DNA of 38,213 nucleotides, from positions 1 to 38,213 of the forward strand of contig MNIJ01000107.1 in NCBI GenBank assembly GCA_001919715.1, given 5' to 3'. The position numbers and the translations under genes are program-made. The notes beneath the pieces were generated by a model that was not told the DNA's origin, did not search any database, and worked only from the letters and a program-made list of their open reading frames with translations. The stretch is from Acidobacteria bacterium 13_1_20CM_58_21. GTDB taxonomy: Bacteria > Acidobacteriota > Terriglobia > Acidiferrales > UBA7541. The first letter of the stretch is position 1, and every line of letters starts with the position of its first letter. Shown piece by piece: positions 17,314 to 26,307 of the stretch.

Positions 17314-17589
17314 TCAGAGGATGGATTCGATTTCGGCGTCGAGAGAGACGTGGGTTGCAGGGATTCCGTTGATCGAGAATTTCTCGCCGGCTGCTTCAGC
17401 GAATTGGAGGAAGCGGCTGATGTGATAGTCTTCGTCGTAACGGGAGAAGAGGCGTCCCGTTTCTGCGTTTGTCAAACCGAAGGCAGAGAGCGCAACTGGC
17501 CGACCAAAATTGCCGGCGTGAGAGAGGTATAAACGGACAAGGTCGCGCAGGGGCATGATGGGAGCGCGGCTAGCGGCTTCGGCGCTCAT
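17314..17589 (-). CDS. Hypothetical protein (91 aa)
   Basis: No family was recognised. The product is a soluble helical protein (RDLVRLYLSHAGNFGRPVAL, LFSRYDEDYHISRFLQFAEA) with a short beta-like end (INGIPATHVSLDAEIESIL). There is no signal peptide or cysteine. The start was chosen at the internal ATG 17589, which follows AGGAG at 7 bases; the track start at 17625 adds 12 residues. It lies upstream of the sdh operon on the same strand with 223 bases between them, where the candidate sdh promoter sits. It is divergent from the peroxiredoxin gene. Confidence 0.6.
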   Translation of the reverse strand: MSAEAASRAPIMPLRDLVRLYLSHAGNFGRPVALSAFGLTNAETGRLFSRYDEDYHISRFLQFAEAAGEKFSINGIPATHVSLDAEIESIL

Positions 17590-17786
17590 AGGGTTCTCCT
17601 GAGCAGAGTGTACTGCCGAGGGCAAGAAGAAGGAACGAAATTAACGGCAGAGGACGGGAGGAGAGCCGGATACAGGGCGGCAACAGGATGGAGGGCAACA
17701 ATACTGGCGGAAACTGGAACTTGGTGTGGGGCGCAAGGATTGGATAAGATGCTGAATGCGAGTTGAAAGGCATAGGAGGAAATCGT

Positions 17787-18260
17787 ATGAGTATCGCGGT
17801 GGGACAGACGGCCCCGGATTTTGCGCTTTTGAATCAGGAAAAAAAGGAAGTGAAGCTATCAGATTTCGCGGAGAAAAAGAATGTCGTACTCGTGTGGTAC
17901 CCGCTGGACTGGAGCCCGACGTGCACGAACGAGCATGTGTGCTTCGTGAACGATATGAAGGCGTTCGAAACGCTGGCCGCGGAAGTGCTTGGCGTGAGCG
18001 TGGACAGCGTATGGTCGCACAAGGCGTTCGCCGAGAAGATGGGAATCAAGTATTCATTGCTGGCCGATTTTCATCCGCGGGGAGCGATGAGCGAGAAATA
18101 CGGGGTGTATCTGGCGGACAAAGGAATAACGGGCCGGGCAATCGCCATCGTGAACAAAGCGGGAAAAGTGGCGTGGTTCAAGAACTATGATATTCCGGTG
18201 GTGCCGGACTTGAAAGAAGTTGCGGCCGCGCTGGGCCAAGTGAAGGCGGCTACAGCATGA
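17787..18260 (+). CDS. Peroxiredoxin (AhpC/TSA family, BCP/AhpE-like)
   Basis: Thiol peroxidase that reduces hydrogen peroxide or organic hydroperoxides in the cytoplasm. The thioredoxin-like fold starts with GQTAPDFALLNQEKKEVKLS. The peroxidatic cysteine is in YPLDWSPTCTNEHVCF (the PxxxTxxC-like motif), and a second Cys five residues later could act in resolution. The later DFHPRGAMSEKYGVY and RAIAIVNKAGKVAW stretches match the family. The start is taken at the ATG 17787, which follows GGAGG (ATAGGAGGAAATCGT); the product is 157 residues, a normal length. The track start at 17763 lacks a ribosome site. It appears to be a single-gene unit. Confidence 0.93.
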   Translation: MSIAVGQTAPDFALLNQEKKEVKLSDFAEKKNVVLVWYPLDWSPTCTNEHVCFVNDMKAFETLAAEVLGVSVDSVWSHKAFAEKMGIKYSLLADFHPRGAMSEKYGVYLADKGITGRAIAIVNKAGKVAWFKNYDIPVVPDLKEVAAALGQVKAATA

Positions 18261-18335
18261 AGAAACGATCGCCACAGAGACGCCGAGACACAAAATGAAG
18301 AGCCCTCCTTATATTACCGAGTATGGTTGTATGCG

Positions 18336-18830
18336 CTAGGAGACTGCTTCCAGTGCCGCGCGCAACGGGGCGGCAAGTAGCCAGAGTAGAAGAATCAGCA
18401 TACCTGCGGCGATTAGCGGGGCACGCAGGAAGTTGGGACGCAGAAGCGAGTAGACGAAAGCAAAACCGGGAATTAACACCAGGAACCACATCGCGGCAAA
18501 TTCAATCCAGCCACCGGTGGGATGCGCAACCACCGCGGGGATAGAACCACAGCCCAGACCGTGTGGAATCCCGGGAAGCTGGCAGGCATAGCTCACTGTG
18601 ACGCAGAGTAGAAGGAGAATCGCGAAGAGATCACGATTCTTGCTCGTGAGCGCAGCCGCCGGCGGGCTGGTCCTTGTCCGGCGGAGCGAATCTTCCGCCT
18701 TGCCAAATGGCGGGGGCTCTTCGGGAAGAACACGAGCCCAGCCGAGGGCCAAGGGAGCTGCCGCGCCGAGATTCAGCACGGCGAGGAAGAGGAATGCGAG
18801 ACGATGATCTAAGACGAGTGCGGCCAACAT
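18336..18830 (-). CDS. Hypothetical integral membrane protein
   Basis: No family was recognised. The 164-residue product has about four hydrophobic segments (LAFLFLAVLNLGAAAPLALG, DLFAILLLLCVTVSYA, IEFAAMWFLVLIPGFAFVYS, APLIAAGMLILLLWLLAAPL). A charged cytoplasmic-looking loop (EDSLRRTRTSPPAAALTSKN) lies between the first and second. The start codon has no obvious ribosome site. The track shows a long overlapping amidohydrolase ORF (18631-19485), but that overlap disappears when the amidohydrolase frameshift near 18921 is corrected. This supports the membrane protein as the real gene here. Confidence 0.6.
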   Translation of the reverse strand: MLAALVLDHRLAFLFLAVLNLGAAAPLALGWARVLPEEPPPFGKAEDSLRRTRTSPPAAALTSKNRDLFAILLLLCVTVSYACQLPGIPHGLGCGSIPAVVAHPTGGWIEFAAMWFLVLIPGFAFVYSLLRPNFLRAPLIAAGMLILLLWLLAAPLRAALEAVS

Positions 18831-18886
18831 TTAGAGTGGATCGGGGAGCGAAGCAGCGGCAAGCGCTCCGCTCCATTCCCGCTTGC

Positions 18887-20169
18887 CTATCTTGCCGCGA
18901 GATCGTTGCGGGCAACCATACCCCTTTCATCACGAACTTAACGAATTCAAGGACATGCACGTCGGAAGCCGGGTCACCGCTCACAGCGATCAGATCGGCA
19001 TGCTGACCGGTTTCTAACGCACCGATCTTGTCGGCCCAGCCAAGCAGATCCGCGGCGTTGACCGTCGCGGCCTGAATGGCCTCGAGAGGCTTCATGCCCC
19101 ATTCCACCATTTTACCAAACTGTTTGGCGTTGTCGCCGTGAGGATAGACGCCGGAATCGGTGCCATAGGTCAGTTTCGCGCCGGACCGATACACATGACG
19201 GAAATTTTCACGCTGGAGACGACCGATCTTCTTTTCCTTTTCGATGGATTCGGGAAGCATTCCGGCCTTCGCGCCTTGCTGCAGAATATCGTCGTCATTG
19301 TAGATGTCGAAAACGAGATAAGTTCCGTGCTGTTTGGCGAGGGCGATGCCTTCGTCGTCAATCAGGCTGGAGTGCTCGTTGGAATCGATGCCGGCGCCGA
19401 TAGCGTCTTTGATGGATTGCTTACCATGAGCAAGGGCGGCGACTTTACGGCCAAGTTTGTGGGCTTCCTCCGCGATTGCCTGCATCTCTTCGAGAGTGTA
19501 CTGAGTGTGCCGGGCTGATCGCCTTGCTAAGGACTCCGCCAGAGGCGCAGATCTTGATGAGATCAGCGCCGTACTTGACGGTTTCGCGGACCTTGTCGCG
19601 CGCGGCCCAGGGGCCGTCGGCTACGCCTTCCGCTTTGTGGTGAAATTCAGAAGGAAGCAGATTGTTATCGCAGTGTCCGCCAGTAATGCCAAGCGCCGGT
19701 CCGGAAACAGCATGCGAGGACCGTCGACGTCGCCCGCGTCAATGCCATCGCGTAGAGCGACATCGGTGTAACCGCTAGCGCCGACGTTGCGGACGGTGGT
19801 GAAACCAGCCCGAAGAGTTAGGCGAGCGTTCTTGGCACCAGTGGCGGTTTCGCGCGGAACCGAGATGCCAAGGCCCGGGTAGCCGTTATTCGTGGGCTCG
19901 GCGGTGAGATGAGTGTGGACATCGATCAGGCCGGGGAGACACGTGGCACTCGAAAGATCAATCGCGGTGACCCCATCCGGGAGCTTCGTACAAGAAGAGG
20001 AGCCGACCGAGGTGATCGTCCCAGAAGCATCGAAGACCACGGTCTGGTCGACAAGCATCTGACCGGAGCGAACCTCGAGTAATTTGCCGCATCGGATTGC
20101 GCCTGGCGCAGAGAAGGCCAGCGGCGACAGCATACCGAGGAAGAGAAGAACGGGCAAAAGCTTGGGCAT
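18887..20169 (-). pseudogene. Secreted amidohydrolase (Xaa-Pro dipeptidase-like), reading frame broken by four one-base losses
   Basis: Metal-dependent amidohydrolase with a signal peptide (LLPVLLFLGMLSPLAFSAPG). It has the HxH motif PGLIDVHTHLTAE, metal-site histidines in ALAHGKQ and SNEHSSLID, and the catalytic Asp in YGTDSGVYPHGDN. Adding one base at about 19708, 19522, 19503 and 18921 (each in a run or doublet) rebuilds an unbroken protein. The restored stretches read [40 protein letters not shown] and FVMKGGMVARNDLAAR, with a natural stop at 18887. The track shows only 19621-20169 and 18631-19485. Four small losses with an otherwise intact sequence look like base-calling errors, but recent decay is possible. 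Confidence 0.75.
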
Positions 20170-20251
20170 GAGTCTCCTTAAAAGGGTGAATGGAACGAAA
20201 TGAGAATATATCCGCGGCCTGGGTTTGGGAAGAGAGCTAGACGAGGAAAGA

Positions 20252-20752
20252 TCAGTCTTTTAGGGACGCGGTTGTGTTTTTGCCAGTGTTAGGCTTCTTC
20301 TCCTGGATTGGCGACGCAGATGGAGCGGAGAAGGAGCGGACGAGAAGAACCAGCCCCCAGCGCTGATCTTCGGTCAACCGTTTCTTGAAAGAAGGCATGG
20401 GCTTTCTGCCTTCGCTGATTTGATAGAAGATTTCGCCGTCAGTGACCGTGTTCATGTGCCTGGCGTCAGTGATATCGGACGGAGGAGGATCGTGCATCAT
20501 GGCCTCGGGGCCATCGCCTTTGCCGTGTTCGCCGTGGCACTGGGCGCACTCATCCGTGTAAATCCTCCTGGCAGCCTGTAGCGTGGATTCCGACGGGGCG
20601 ATAGGATTCTTCAGTTTCTTGACCTCCTCGGGAACGACCCACGGCTTGTCTCTCTGGAAAGCGATGTAAACCAGCGCGATGCAAATAAGGGCAAGGAGCG
20701 AAGCAAAAAGGGTTTTGCGGGTCTTGAGATTGTGGTGCGCATCGGTAGACAT
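20252..20752 (-). CDS. Membrane-anchored mono-haem cytochrome c
   Basis: Small class I c-type cytochrome that carries electrons on the outer face of the inner membrane. An uncleaved-looking N-terminal segment (TLFASLLALICIALVYIAF, residues 14-32) should anchor it. The haem site CAQCH lies near residue 69, and the distal methionine ligand is in GRKPMPSFKKRL, followed by the final helix WGLVLLVRSF. The C-terminal tail is rich in Pro, Lys and Thr. The 166-residue product lies 82 bases upstream of the amidohydrolase on the same strand, without obvious functional linkage. No clear ribosome site precedes the ATG. Its partner oxidase or reductase is not in the window. Confidence 0.9.
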   Translation of the reverse strand: MSTDAHHNLKTRKTLFASLLALICIALVYIAFQRDKPWVVPEEVKKLKNPIAPSESTLQAARRIYTDECAQCHGEHGKGDGPEAMMHDPPPSDITDARHMNTVTDGEIFYQISEGRKPMPSFKKRLTEDQRWGLVLLVRSFSAPSASPIQEKKPNTGKNTTASLKD

Positions 20753-20936
20753 GGCGAGCAGGAAAATTCTCGCACATTCAGTATGGCAGCGAAAGGCGAA
20801 GAGAGTGCGGAGAAAAGATCATCCAGCAGAAAGACACTAGCTCGGATTGCTCGGCGCGTTTTCTTAGGGCCCATGCCTTTGTCATTCTGTCTTTGTCCGC
20901 ATTCTTTGCATCCCGGTGATTTGTACCGGGGCGCTC

Positions 20937-20962
20937 CATCCTTGTCAAAAGGACGAAGGATG
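20937..20962. terminator. Hairpin just downstream of mntH
   Basis: CATCCTTGTC, loop AAAAG, GAC, one bulged G, then AAGGATG: a stem of about ten base pairs, 18 bases past the mntH stop. No T-tract follows on the minus strand, so a rho-independent terminator is only possible. Confidence 0.35.
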
Positions 20963-20980
20963 ACACTACTCACTTAAAAC

Positions 20981-22384
20981 TTATGCGGAACGGAAGATGA
21001 GCCAGAGGAATTCGGCGTTAAAAAAGAGGATGGCGGCGGCAACGAAGCAGGCGACCACGGTCGTCAGGCGAGAATTTGCGAATTCGCCCATCTTGGAGCG
21101 GCTGTTGGTGAACTGAATGAGGGGAATCACGGCGAAAGGCAACTGAAAACTGAGAATCACCTGACTGAGAATAAGCAGCGAGGTGACCTTGTTCTCACCA
21201 GCAAAACCAATCACCAAGGCGGCAGGAATGATGGCGATAGAGCGGGTGATGAGCCGGCGCAGCCAGGGCTTGAGCCGAATGTCAAGAAAGCCTTCCATCA
21301 CGATCTGTCCAGCCAGTGTGCCGGTGAGCGTGGAGTTCTGGCCAGAGGCGAGCAGCGCACAGGCAAAGAGCGTGCTGGCGAGGCTTGCTCCGAGGACGGG
21401 GCTGAGAAGTTTGTAGGCGTCGGCGATTTCGGCGACGTCGTGAAGGCCGCGGGTGTGGAAGGCAGCGGCGCCAAGAACGAGAATCGCGGCATTGATAAAA
21501 AGCGCAAAGCCGAGGGCGAGTGTGGAATCGAATATCGCGTAACGCACGGCTTCACGCCGGTCGCGTGTGGAGGAACCGAATGCTCGCGTTTGCACGATAC
21601 TGGAGTGTAGATAGAGATTGTGCGGCATTACGGTGGCACCAAGGATCCCGATGGCGATGTAGAGCATTTCACGGTTGCGGAGGATTTCGGCTCGAGGGAT
21701 GAAGCCGATGGCGGCCTCACGCCAGAGAGGGTGAGCGAAAAAAATTTCGTAACCGAAGCAAGCGGCGATCGAGGCGATGAGCGTGACGACAAATGCTTCG
21801 ACAAGTCGAAAGCCGCGCCCCTGAAGGGCCAAAACGATGAGAACGTCGAATGCGGTGATCAGAACACCCGCCAGCAGCGGCAGGCCGAAGAGAAGCTTCA
21901 GCGCGACGGCCGAGCCCAGGACCTCGGCAAGGTCACAGGCGGCGATAGCGATCTCGCAAACCACCCAGAGAAACAGACCGGCACGGCGAGAATAGTGTTC
22001 GCGGCACGCCTGGGCCAGGTCACGTCCGGTGGCAATCCCCAGCTTTGCAGAGAGGGCTTGCAGAAACATGGCCATCAGGTTGCTGATGAGGACGACACTG
22101 AGAAGCGTGTATCCGAACTTTGAGCCGCCGCCAATGTCCGTGGCCCAGTTTCCCGGGTCCATATAGCCGACAGCCACGAGATAGCCCGGGCCAGCAAAGG
22201 CCAGGACCTTACGGAACCACGAAGCACCGGAAGAAAAAGGGATGGTGCGATGAGATTCCGGCAAGGAAGGCAGAACAACTCGGTTACGCGTCGCCGATGC
22301 GGAGCAGAGACCGTCGGAAGTCTCCCCGGTGACCGGTGGATCGGTTTCGAGTTGCGGCGGAACCGTGCGTGCCATGTCTGACAT
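20981..22384 (-). CDS. mntH: Nramp-family Mn2+/Fe2+ transporter (MntH)
   Basis: Proton-coupled divalent metal importer of the inner membrane. The metal-binding motif DPGNW is in YLVAVGYMDPGNWATDI (first transmembrane segment) and the second site is GATVMPHNLYLHSSIV (sixth). The 467-residue length and about eleven hydrophobic segments fit Nramp. A second ATG four codons in is an alternative start. No ribosome site is visible. The candidate promoter lies so close that the mRNA leader would be under 20 bases, which suggests near-leaderless translation. An AT-rich direct repeat overlaps that promoter, which would fit metal-dependent repression by a DtxR- or Fur-type regulator; no regulator gene is adjacent. 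Confidence 0.94.
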   Translation of the reverse strand: MSDMARTVPPQLETDPPVTGETSDGLCSASATRNRVVLPSLPESHRTIPFSSGASWFRKVLAFAGPGYLVAVGYMDPGNWATDIGGGSKFGYTLLSVVLISNLMAMFLQALSAKLGIATGRDLAQACREHYSRRAGLFLWVVCEIAIAACDLAEVLGSAVALKLLFGLPLLAGVLITAFDVLIVLALQGRGFRLVEAFVVTLIASIAACFGYEIFFAHPLWREAAIGFIPRAEILRNREMLYIAIGILGATVMPHNLYLHSSIVQTRAFGSSTRDRREAVRYAIFDSTLALGFALFINAAILVLGAAAFHTRGLHDVAEIADAYKLLSPVLGASLASTLFACALLASGQNSTLTGTLAGQIVMEGFLDIRLKPWLRRLITRSIAIIPAALVIGFAGENKVTSLLILSQVILSFQLPFAVIPLIQFTNSRSKMGEFANSRLTTVVACFVAAAILFFNAEFLWLIFRSA

Positions 22385-22385
22385 T

Positions 22386-22436
22386 AACTATGCTAAATAA
22401 CAATACTAAACTACACTTAATGTGTTCCCTTGTCAA
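22386..22436 (-). promoter_or_regulatory. Candidate mntH promoter with overlapping direct repeat
   Basis: On the minus strand TTGACA (22436-22431), a 17-base spacer and TAGTTT (22413-22408) form a good sigma-70 promoter. Just downstream are two copies of TTTAGYAT (TTTAGTATTGTTATTTAGCAT), a plausible operator for a metal regulator. The assignment is by sequence pattern only. Confidence 0.5.
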
Positions 22437-22561
22437 CGGACTCCTGATAACTCTGATCCTACTTTCCAACGGAGAAGGCGGCGCCTGCGACGAGGGATGC
22501 CGATCATGCGAACCGTGGGTGCTTGTGGTAAGTTCGAAAGGCGTTCTGGGAGAGAAACGAA

Positions 22562-22870
22562 ATGGATCAACAGCAGCCGGTGCAGGGTCAGGTGCAGATC
22601 AAAGCGGACGAGAAAGAATTGCAGGGGCAATACAGCAACCTGGTGATGATTCACCACAATTTGGAAGAGTTCACAATGAACTTTGTCTATATTTTTCCGA
22701 ATGGCACGCAAGGAAAACTGCTGAATAGCATGATCGTCAGCCCGGGGCACGCGAAACGCATCTGGCGGGCGCTGGGAGAAAACTTGGCGCGGTATGAAAC
22801 ACAATTCGGCACCATTAAGGAATCACCGGAAGGGAGCACCCCGGCACCGAACGTGGGCTTTGTTCAGTAG
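22562..22870 (+). CDS. DUF3467 domain protein
   Basis: Small protein of the DUF3467 family, function unknown. The 102-residue product has the family pattern: a polar N-terminus rich in Gln, then QYSNLVMIHHNLEEFTMNFVY, and MIVSPGHAKRIWRALGENLA followed by YETQFGTI. There is no signal peptide or membrane segment. GGGAGAG lies a few bases before the ATG, supporting this start. It is transcribed divergently from mntH with 177 bases between them. It appears to be a single-gene unit, followed by a long stretch without intact genes. Confidence 0.85.
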   Translation: MDQQQPVQGQVQIKADEKELQGQYSNLVMIHHNLEEFTMNFVYIFPNGTQGKLLNSMIVSPGHAKRIWRALGENLARYETQFGTIKESPEGSTPAPNVGFVQ

Positions 22871-23239
22871 AGTTTGAGTTTTTCGGGTGAAGCATCAGGC
22901 GGAGAAGTTGGAGTTGTGCCTAGTTTCGTTGGCCTGTGAGAATTTTAAGGCACTTCTCCGAGGTGGGGACCTGTAGTCAAATGTCTGCTGCTGATTTGTT
23001 CGATGGTTAAAGCAGCTGAATTCATTGAACGCGCTTCGTTGCTGCTTCTCGTCTAGTTCTCTTCAGCATCGCAAGCGCGCCTAGCCATCGGTGTCCGGAT
23101 TGTTCAGCCGAAGGTCAATCGTCTATATGCGGCCTGAGGGAAGCCCTCGTCTCGGTCACTCCTCGTCATCGTGATCGTCCTGCTCGTCGTCGATCGAGCG
23201 TAGGAAGTGGCCGAAGACCCACTGCACACTGCACGTCCA

Positions 23240-23405
23240 CCACCCGTGAAGGGCTGAGGATTTGATGGGGAGCTCCCCTCATTCGCGCGCAGCGCGATAA
23301 TACCGGCCGCGGCCTGCGTACCGGCGGCGACACCAGGATCGCCCTCCGAAAGACTTTGCGCGGCCAGATAGTTGTCATACGTGGTGTCGAGGAAAGAATG
23401 GAGAC
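23240..23405 (-). pseudogene. Relic of a vanadium-dependent haloperoxidase/PAP2-type gene
   Basis: One frame on the minus strand reads LHSFLDTTYDNYLAAQSLSE and then GVAAGTQAAAGIIALRANEG followed by SSPSNPQPFTGG. This matches the helical segment preceding the active site of bacterial vanadium-dependent haloperoxidases as I know the family. No start codon, active-site histidines or downstream PAP2 motif is present in any nearby frame, so only a fragment of about 55 codons survives. Confidence 0.5.
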
Positions 23406-23862
23406 GTCGCTAAGTTCTAAGCGCCCCGTCGCTCGCCACGAATAAAGAAACGGGCGTACGATTCATGATTTTTGCGTAAATTAGACCGTCGTGACTTCAA
23501 CCTGCCACTGGCGACGCGCCGGCTGCGGATGCCAGCTCTCCTGACTTTGCTTTGCCGGAGCGAGCACGATCAGGGCCACACCGATGACCCGAGACTGACA
23601 TTCCGGACCGGGATCGTCTCTGCAGGAGGAGCTTGCTCGAGCATCTACTATTTCTTGCGGACGGCGCGTTAAAGGCTGGAGATTGCTGCACTCAACTCCC
23701 AGTCGTCGCGGTTGCGGCGCAGGCGGTTGCTTTCGCGACGGCGGGCATAAAGTTGGAACCAAGAAGGCGCAGTGGCAGCGCAATCGACTCAGAAATGGGT
23801 AGGTTCTATTCTATTAGGGTTGTAGGCGCTTTTCCGACTTGCATCGGCGAAGGAGGGAGAGT

Positions 23863-24015
23863 ATGTTATCTTGGAAAACCAGCCAGGATCGTCCAAAGTG
23901 GCGCCGTCACAGAGGGGCAAGGACGACTTGGTGGGCTCGCGACACCTTATTCTTCCTGGAAATTGCGCATATTGCTACGTCGCTAGAAAGCAGTTCATTC
24001 TCAGGGACGGCCTGA
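23863..24015 (+). CDS. Possible small ORF (50 aa) with a strong ribosome site
   Basis: An ATG preceded by AAGGAGGGAGAGT opens 50 codons (MLSWKTSQDRPKWRRHRG at the start, SLESSSFSGTA at the end). The sequence is rich in Arg, Trp and Ser and matches no family I know. The ribosome site could be chance in this GC-rich stretch. Confidence 0.2.
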   Translation: MLSWKTSQDRPKWRRHRGARTTWWARDTLFFLEIAHIATSLESSSFSGTA

Positions 24016-24323
24016 GGCTGAGAGGCTTGGAGTGAAACGTCTGCGTGGTAGTGCGTGGATCGCGGGTCCGTGACAGTTTGGATGTGCGAATGGCGAGTCC
24101 AAGAAACAGTGTAGAGCAGGACAACTCTAAATCGTCCAGAGGCCGAGCTGCTGACGCGCTCCGACTCACGTTCAATACCAAAACCCGAACTTTATTGTGC
24201 GCGATTAGCCTGCCGCATCCACAATACGCTGCCAATGTTCGCGATGGGCTCTGCGCAAATGATAACAGCGAACGCGTCGGGATTGCTTCGCAGAATTGAG
24301 CCTCTCAAAGGAACCGGGCGTTA

Positions 24324-24992
24324 ATGGCGAGCGTAGCTAGGCGGTTATCGGGACCGATTGTTTCCAATGAAGATTCGCGTAAGGTCTTCATCTCCGAGAT
24401 TCGCGAAATGGCCGACAGCCACTTCACGGCACTCTCCGACTCGGACCTTATCGAACACCTCAAGGGTGGCTCGCGCCAGGCACTGGGGATTCTTTTTCTT
24501 CGATACCGGCGTCTTGTCTTGACAGTTAGCCTGCGAATCTTGCGGAACAACGGCGAAGCGGAAGACGTTGTTCAAGATGTCTTCCTGGAAATTTGCAAGA
24601 AGGCGGCAGCTTTTGATTCCGGTCGCGGTAGCGTGAAGATGTGGATTTTGCAGTATGCTTACTCGCGAAGCCTGGATCGCAGAAGGTATCTTGCGCTTCG
24701 GCATGCTGACGGGCACGGGGCGAATGGCGGCGGGTACTGTACCAAGCATTCTTACGCTTACAATCCGCATGGGCCGGATGGGTTGACAGTGGAGGAGCGC
24801 GCCACTGCAATACGCAAGGCACTAACGAATCTGCCGACCAAGCAGAGAAAGGTACTTGAATTAGCGTATTTTCAGGGCCTGTTGATGACGGAAATCGCCG
24901 AATGTATGAGCGATAGCCTTGGGAATGTTCGAAATCAGTACTACAGGGGTCTCAAGAAGCTGCAGGATGCCTTAGGTGATTTTTCGGCGTGA
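24324..24992 (+). CDS. ECF-type RNA polymerase sigma factor
   Basis: Alternative sigma factor of the extracytoplasmic-function class. Region 2 is seen in ALGILFLRYRRLVLTVSLRI followed by EAEDVVQDVFLEICKKA. Region 4 is seen in ALTNLPTKQRKVLELAYFQG and LLMTEIAECMSDSLGNVRNQ. The 222-residue length fits, and an N-terminal extension of about 35 residues precedes region 2; the ATG at 24408 (MADSHFTALSD) is an alternative start. The gene is followed after 13 bases by a membrane anti-sigma factor gene, then by a TonB-dependent receptor. This resembles FecI-type surface-signalling modules, although the anti-sigma factor here is of the zinc-motif type. Its regulon is unknown. Confidence 0.9.
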   Translation: MASVARRLSGPIVSNEDSRKVFISEIREMADSHFTALSDSDLIEHLKGGSRQALGILFLRYRRLVLTVSLRILRNNGEAEDVVQDVFLEICKKAAAFDSGRGSVKMWILQYAYSRSLDRRRYLALRHADGHGANGGGYCTKHSYAYNPHGPDGLTVEERATAIRKALTNLPTKQRKVLELAYFQGLLMTEIAECMSDSLGNVRNQYYRGLKKLQDALGDFSA

Positions 24993-25005
24993 ATGGGATT
25001 TGACT

Positions 25006-26307
25006 ATGGAGAACCCCGGCACAGTTCACGAACGCTTTGGCGAGCTTTCCGCACTGGCGATCATTGGTCAGGCGTCGGCCGAGGAGTACCGTGATCTGAA
25101 AGCGCATTTGGAATTGTGCGCTGCCTGTCGCAAGGAGCATGATGCCCTTGCCCGAATCCTGCTGGCAGAACTCCCGCTGGCTCACGAGGAGAAAGATTCT
25201 AACCTTGAGCCCTGGGCCGCGGCGCGACAGACTGAGGCGAGCCGGCTGAATTCCATGAGTGGCAAAGTTTCTCTGCTCGACCACTCACTCAAACATGGAG
25301 ACCGGATCTTGAACCGCTGGCCGAGATTACGCGGAATGCAGTCGCCGTCTGTTTATGCATACGCGGCCATTTTTCTTTTGTTTGTCACGGCGGGGGCACT
25401 GACAATTCGCGTTGCGAACGAGTCGAAGCTCGACAGTGTACGCTCTGCGGAAGTTGCAAGCCTAGACGAAGAGATTGTTGGACTCCGAAAGCAGATTCAC
25501 GATCTGGATGAACGTACGAGCAATTCTCTTCCTGCTAGCCCAAGCATTCCAGCGATAACCAAAAGTGGCGAAACTACCAGCTCAGAGCCTAAACATTCTA
25601 GGCTGTTAACGCGCAATCTGGAACTCGAAACACAACTAAGAATCGCAACTGAAGAAATAGCAATCCTCAAGCAAGAGGCGCGTTCAGGAGTGGACCGCGA
25701 GCGCCAGCTCTCGGCAAGATTGTCCGAGACTCAGGACACGCTAGACAAGCTAACTACCGAGTCGAGAACTGTCCGTGAATCTCATTCGGAGGACACCTCT
25801 ATCATCGCAAAACAACAGAGCCAGTTGCTCGACATGGAAGAAAGGCTTGCCTCAGCCGCAAGTTCGATGGACCGCGACAGAACGCTTCTTGTTGCCGATC
25901 GCGATATTCGCGATCTGATGGGAGCACGCAACCTCAGAATCATCGATATCTTTGATGTGGACAGCAAAGGAAGAACCCGCAAGCCTTTTGGCCGTGTCTT
26001 CTTCACGGAAGGGAAATCACTGATCTTCTACGCTTTCGATTTGGCGAATGAGCAAGCCGGTTTGCAATCTGCGGCGTACCAGGCGTGGGGTTCTGAAGGT
26101 TCATTTGAGCATGGCGTCCGCAGCTTGGGAATTTTCTATCGCGACGATCAAAAGGCAAATCGCTGGGTACTCAAATTCGACGACCCCGATGTTTTGGCGG
26201 AAATCGATTCGGTATTCGTTACCACTGAACCGGCTGGCGGCAGCAAGAAACCGACGGGTGGCAGACTCCTCGCAGCCTTCGTCAAGGCTAACCTCAATCA
26301 TCCATAA
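25006..26307 (+). CDS. Membrane anti-sigma factor with zinc-finger (ZAS) motif and RskA-like C-terminus
   Basis: Probable partner that holds the upstream sigma factor inactive at the membrane. The N-terminal domain has the HxxxCxxC motif (HLELCAACRKEHDAL, near residues 36-50). One membrane segment follows near residue 120 (YAYAAIFLLFVTAGALTI). A long periplasmic coiled coil comes next (LVTRN-like heptads in NLELETQLRIATEEIAILKQ and RQLSARLSETQDTLDKL). The last 130 residues (NLRIIDIFDVDSKGRTRKPF, then GKSLIFYAFDL) resemble the RskA C-terminal domain. The start was moved to the ATG 25006, giving 433 residues; the track start 24976 overlaps the sigma gene. The unusually long coiled coil could reach toward outer-membrane partners; that is inference. 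Confidence 0.85.
   Translation: MENPGTVHERFGELSALAIIGQASAEEYRDLKAHLELCAACRKEHDALARILLAELPLAHEEKDSNLEPWAAARQTEASRLNSMSGKVSLLDHSLKHGDRILNRWPRLRGMQSPSVYAYAAIFLLFVTAGALTIRVANESKLDSVRSAEVASLDEEIVGLRKQIHDLDERTSNSLPASPSIPAITKSGETTSSEPKHSRLLTRNLELETQLRIATEEIAILKQEARSGVDRERQLSARLSETQDTLDKLTTESRTVRESHSEDTSIIAKQQSQLLDMEERLASAASSMDRDRTLLVADRDIRDLMGARNLRIIDIFDVDSKGRTRKPFGRVFFTEGKSLIFYAFDLANEQAGLQSAAYQAWGSEGSFEHGVRSLGIFYRDDQKANRWVLKFDDPDVLAEIDSVFVTTEPAGGSKKPTGGRLLAAFVKANLNHP

Larger units (their letters stand above)
22871..24323. other. 1.45-kb stretch without intact genes
   Basis: No continuous plausible coding frame spans this region. The track ORFs are short, arginine-, serine- and proline-rich and lack ribosome sites. 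It contains a haloperoxidase relic on the minus strand (23240-23405) and one 50-codon ORF with a good ribosome site (23863). It probably also holds the promoter of the sigma-factor operon, which was not recognised. Confidence 0.6.
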
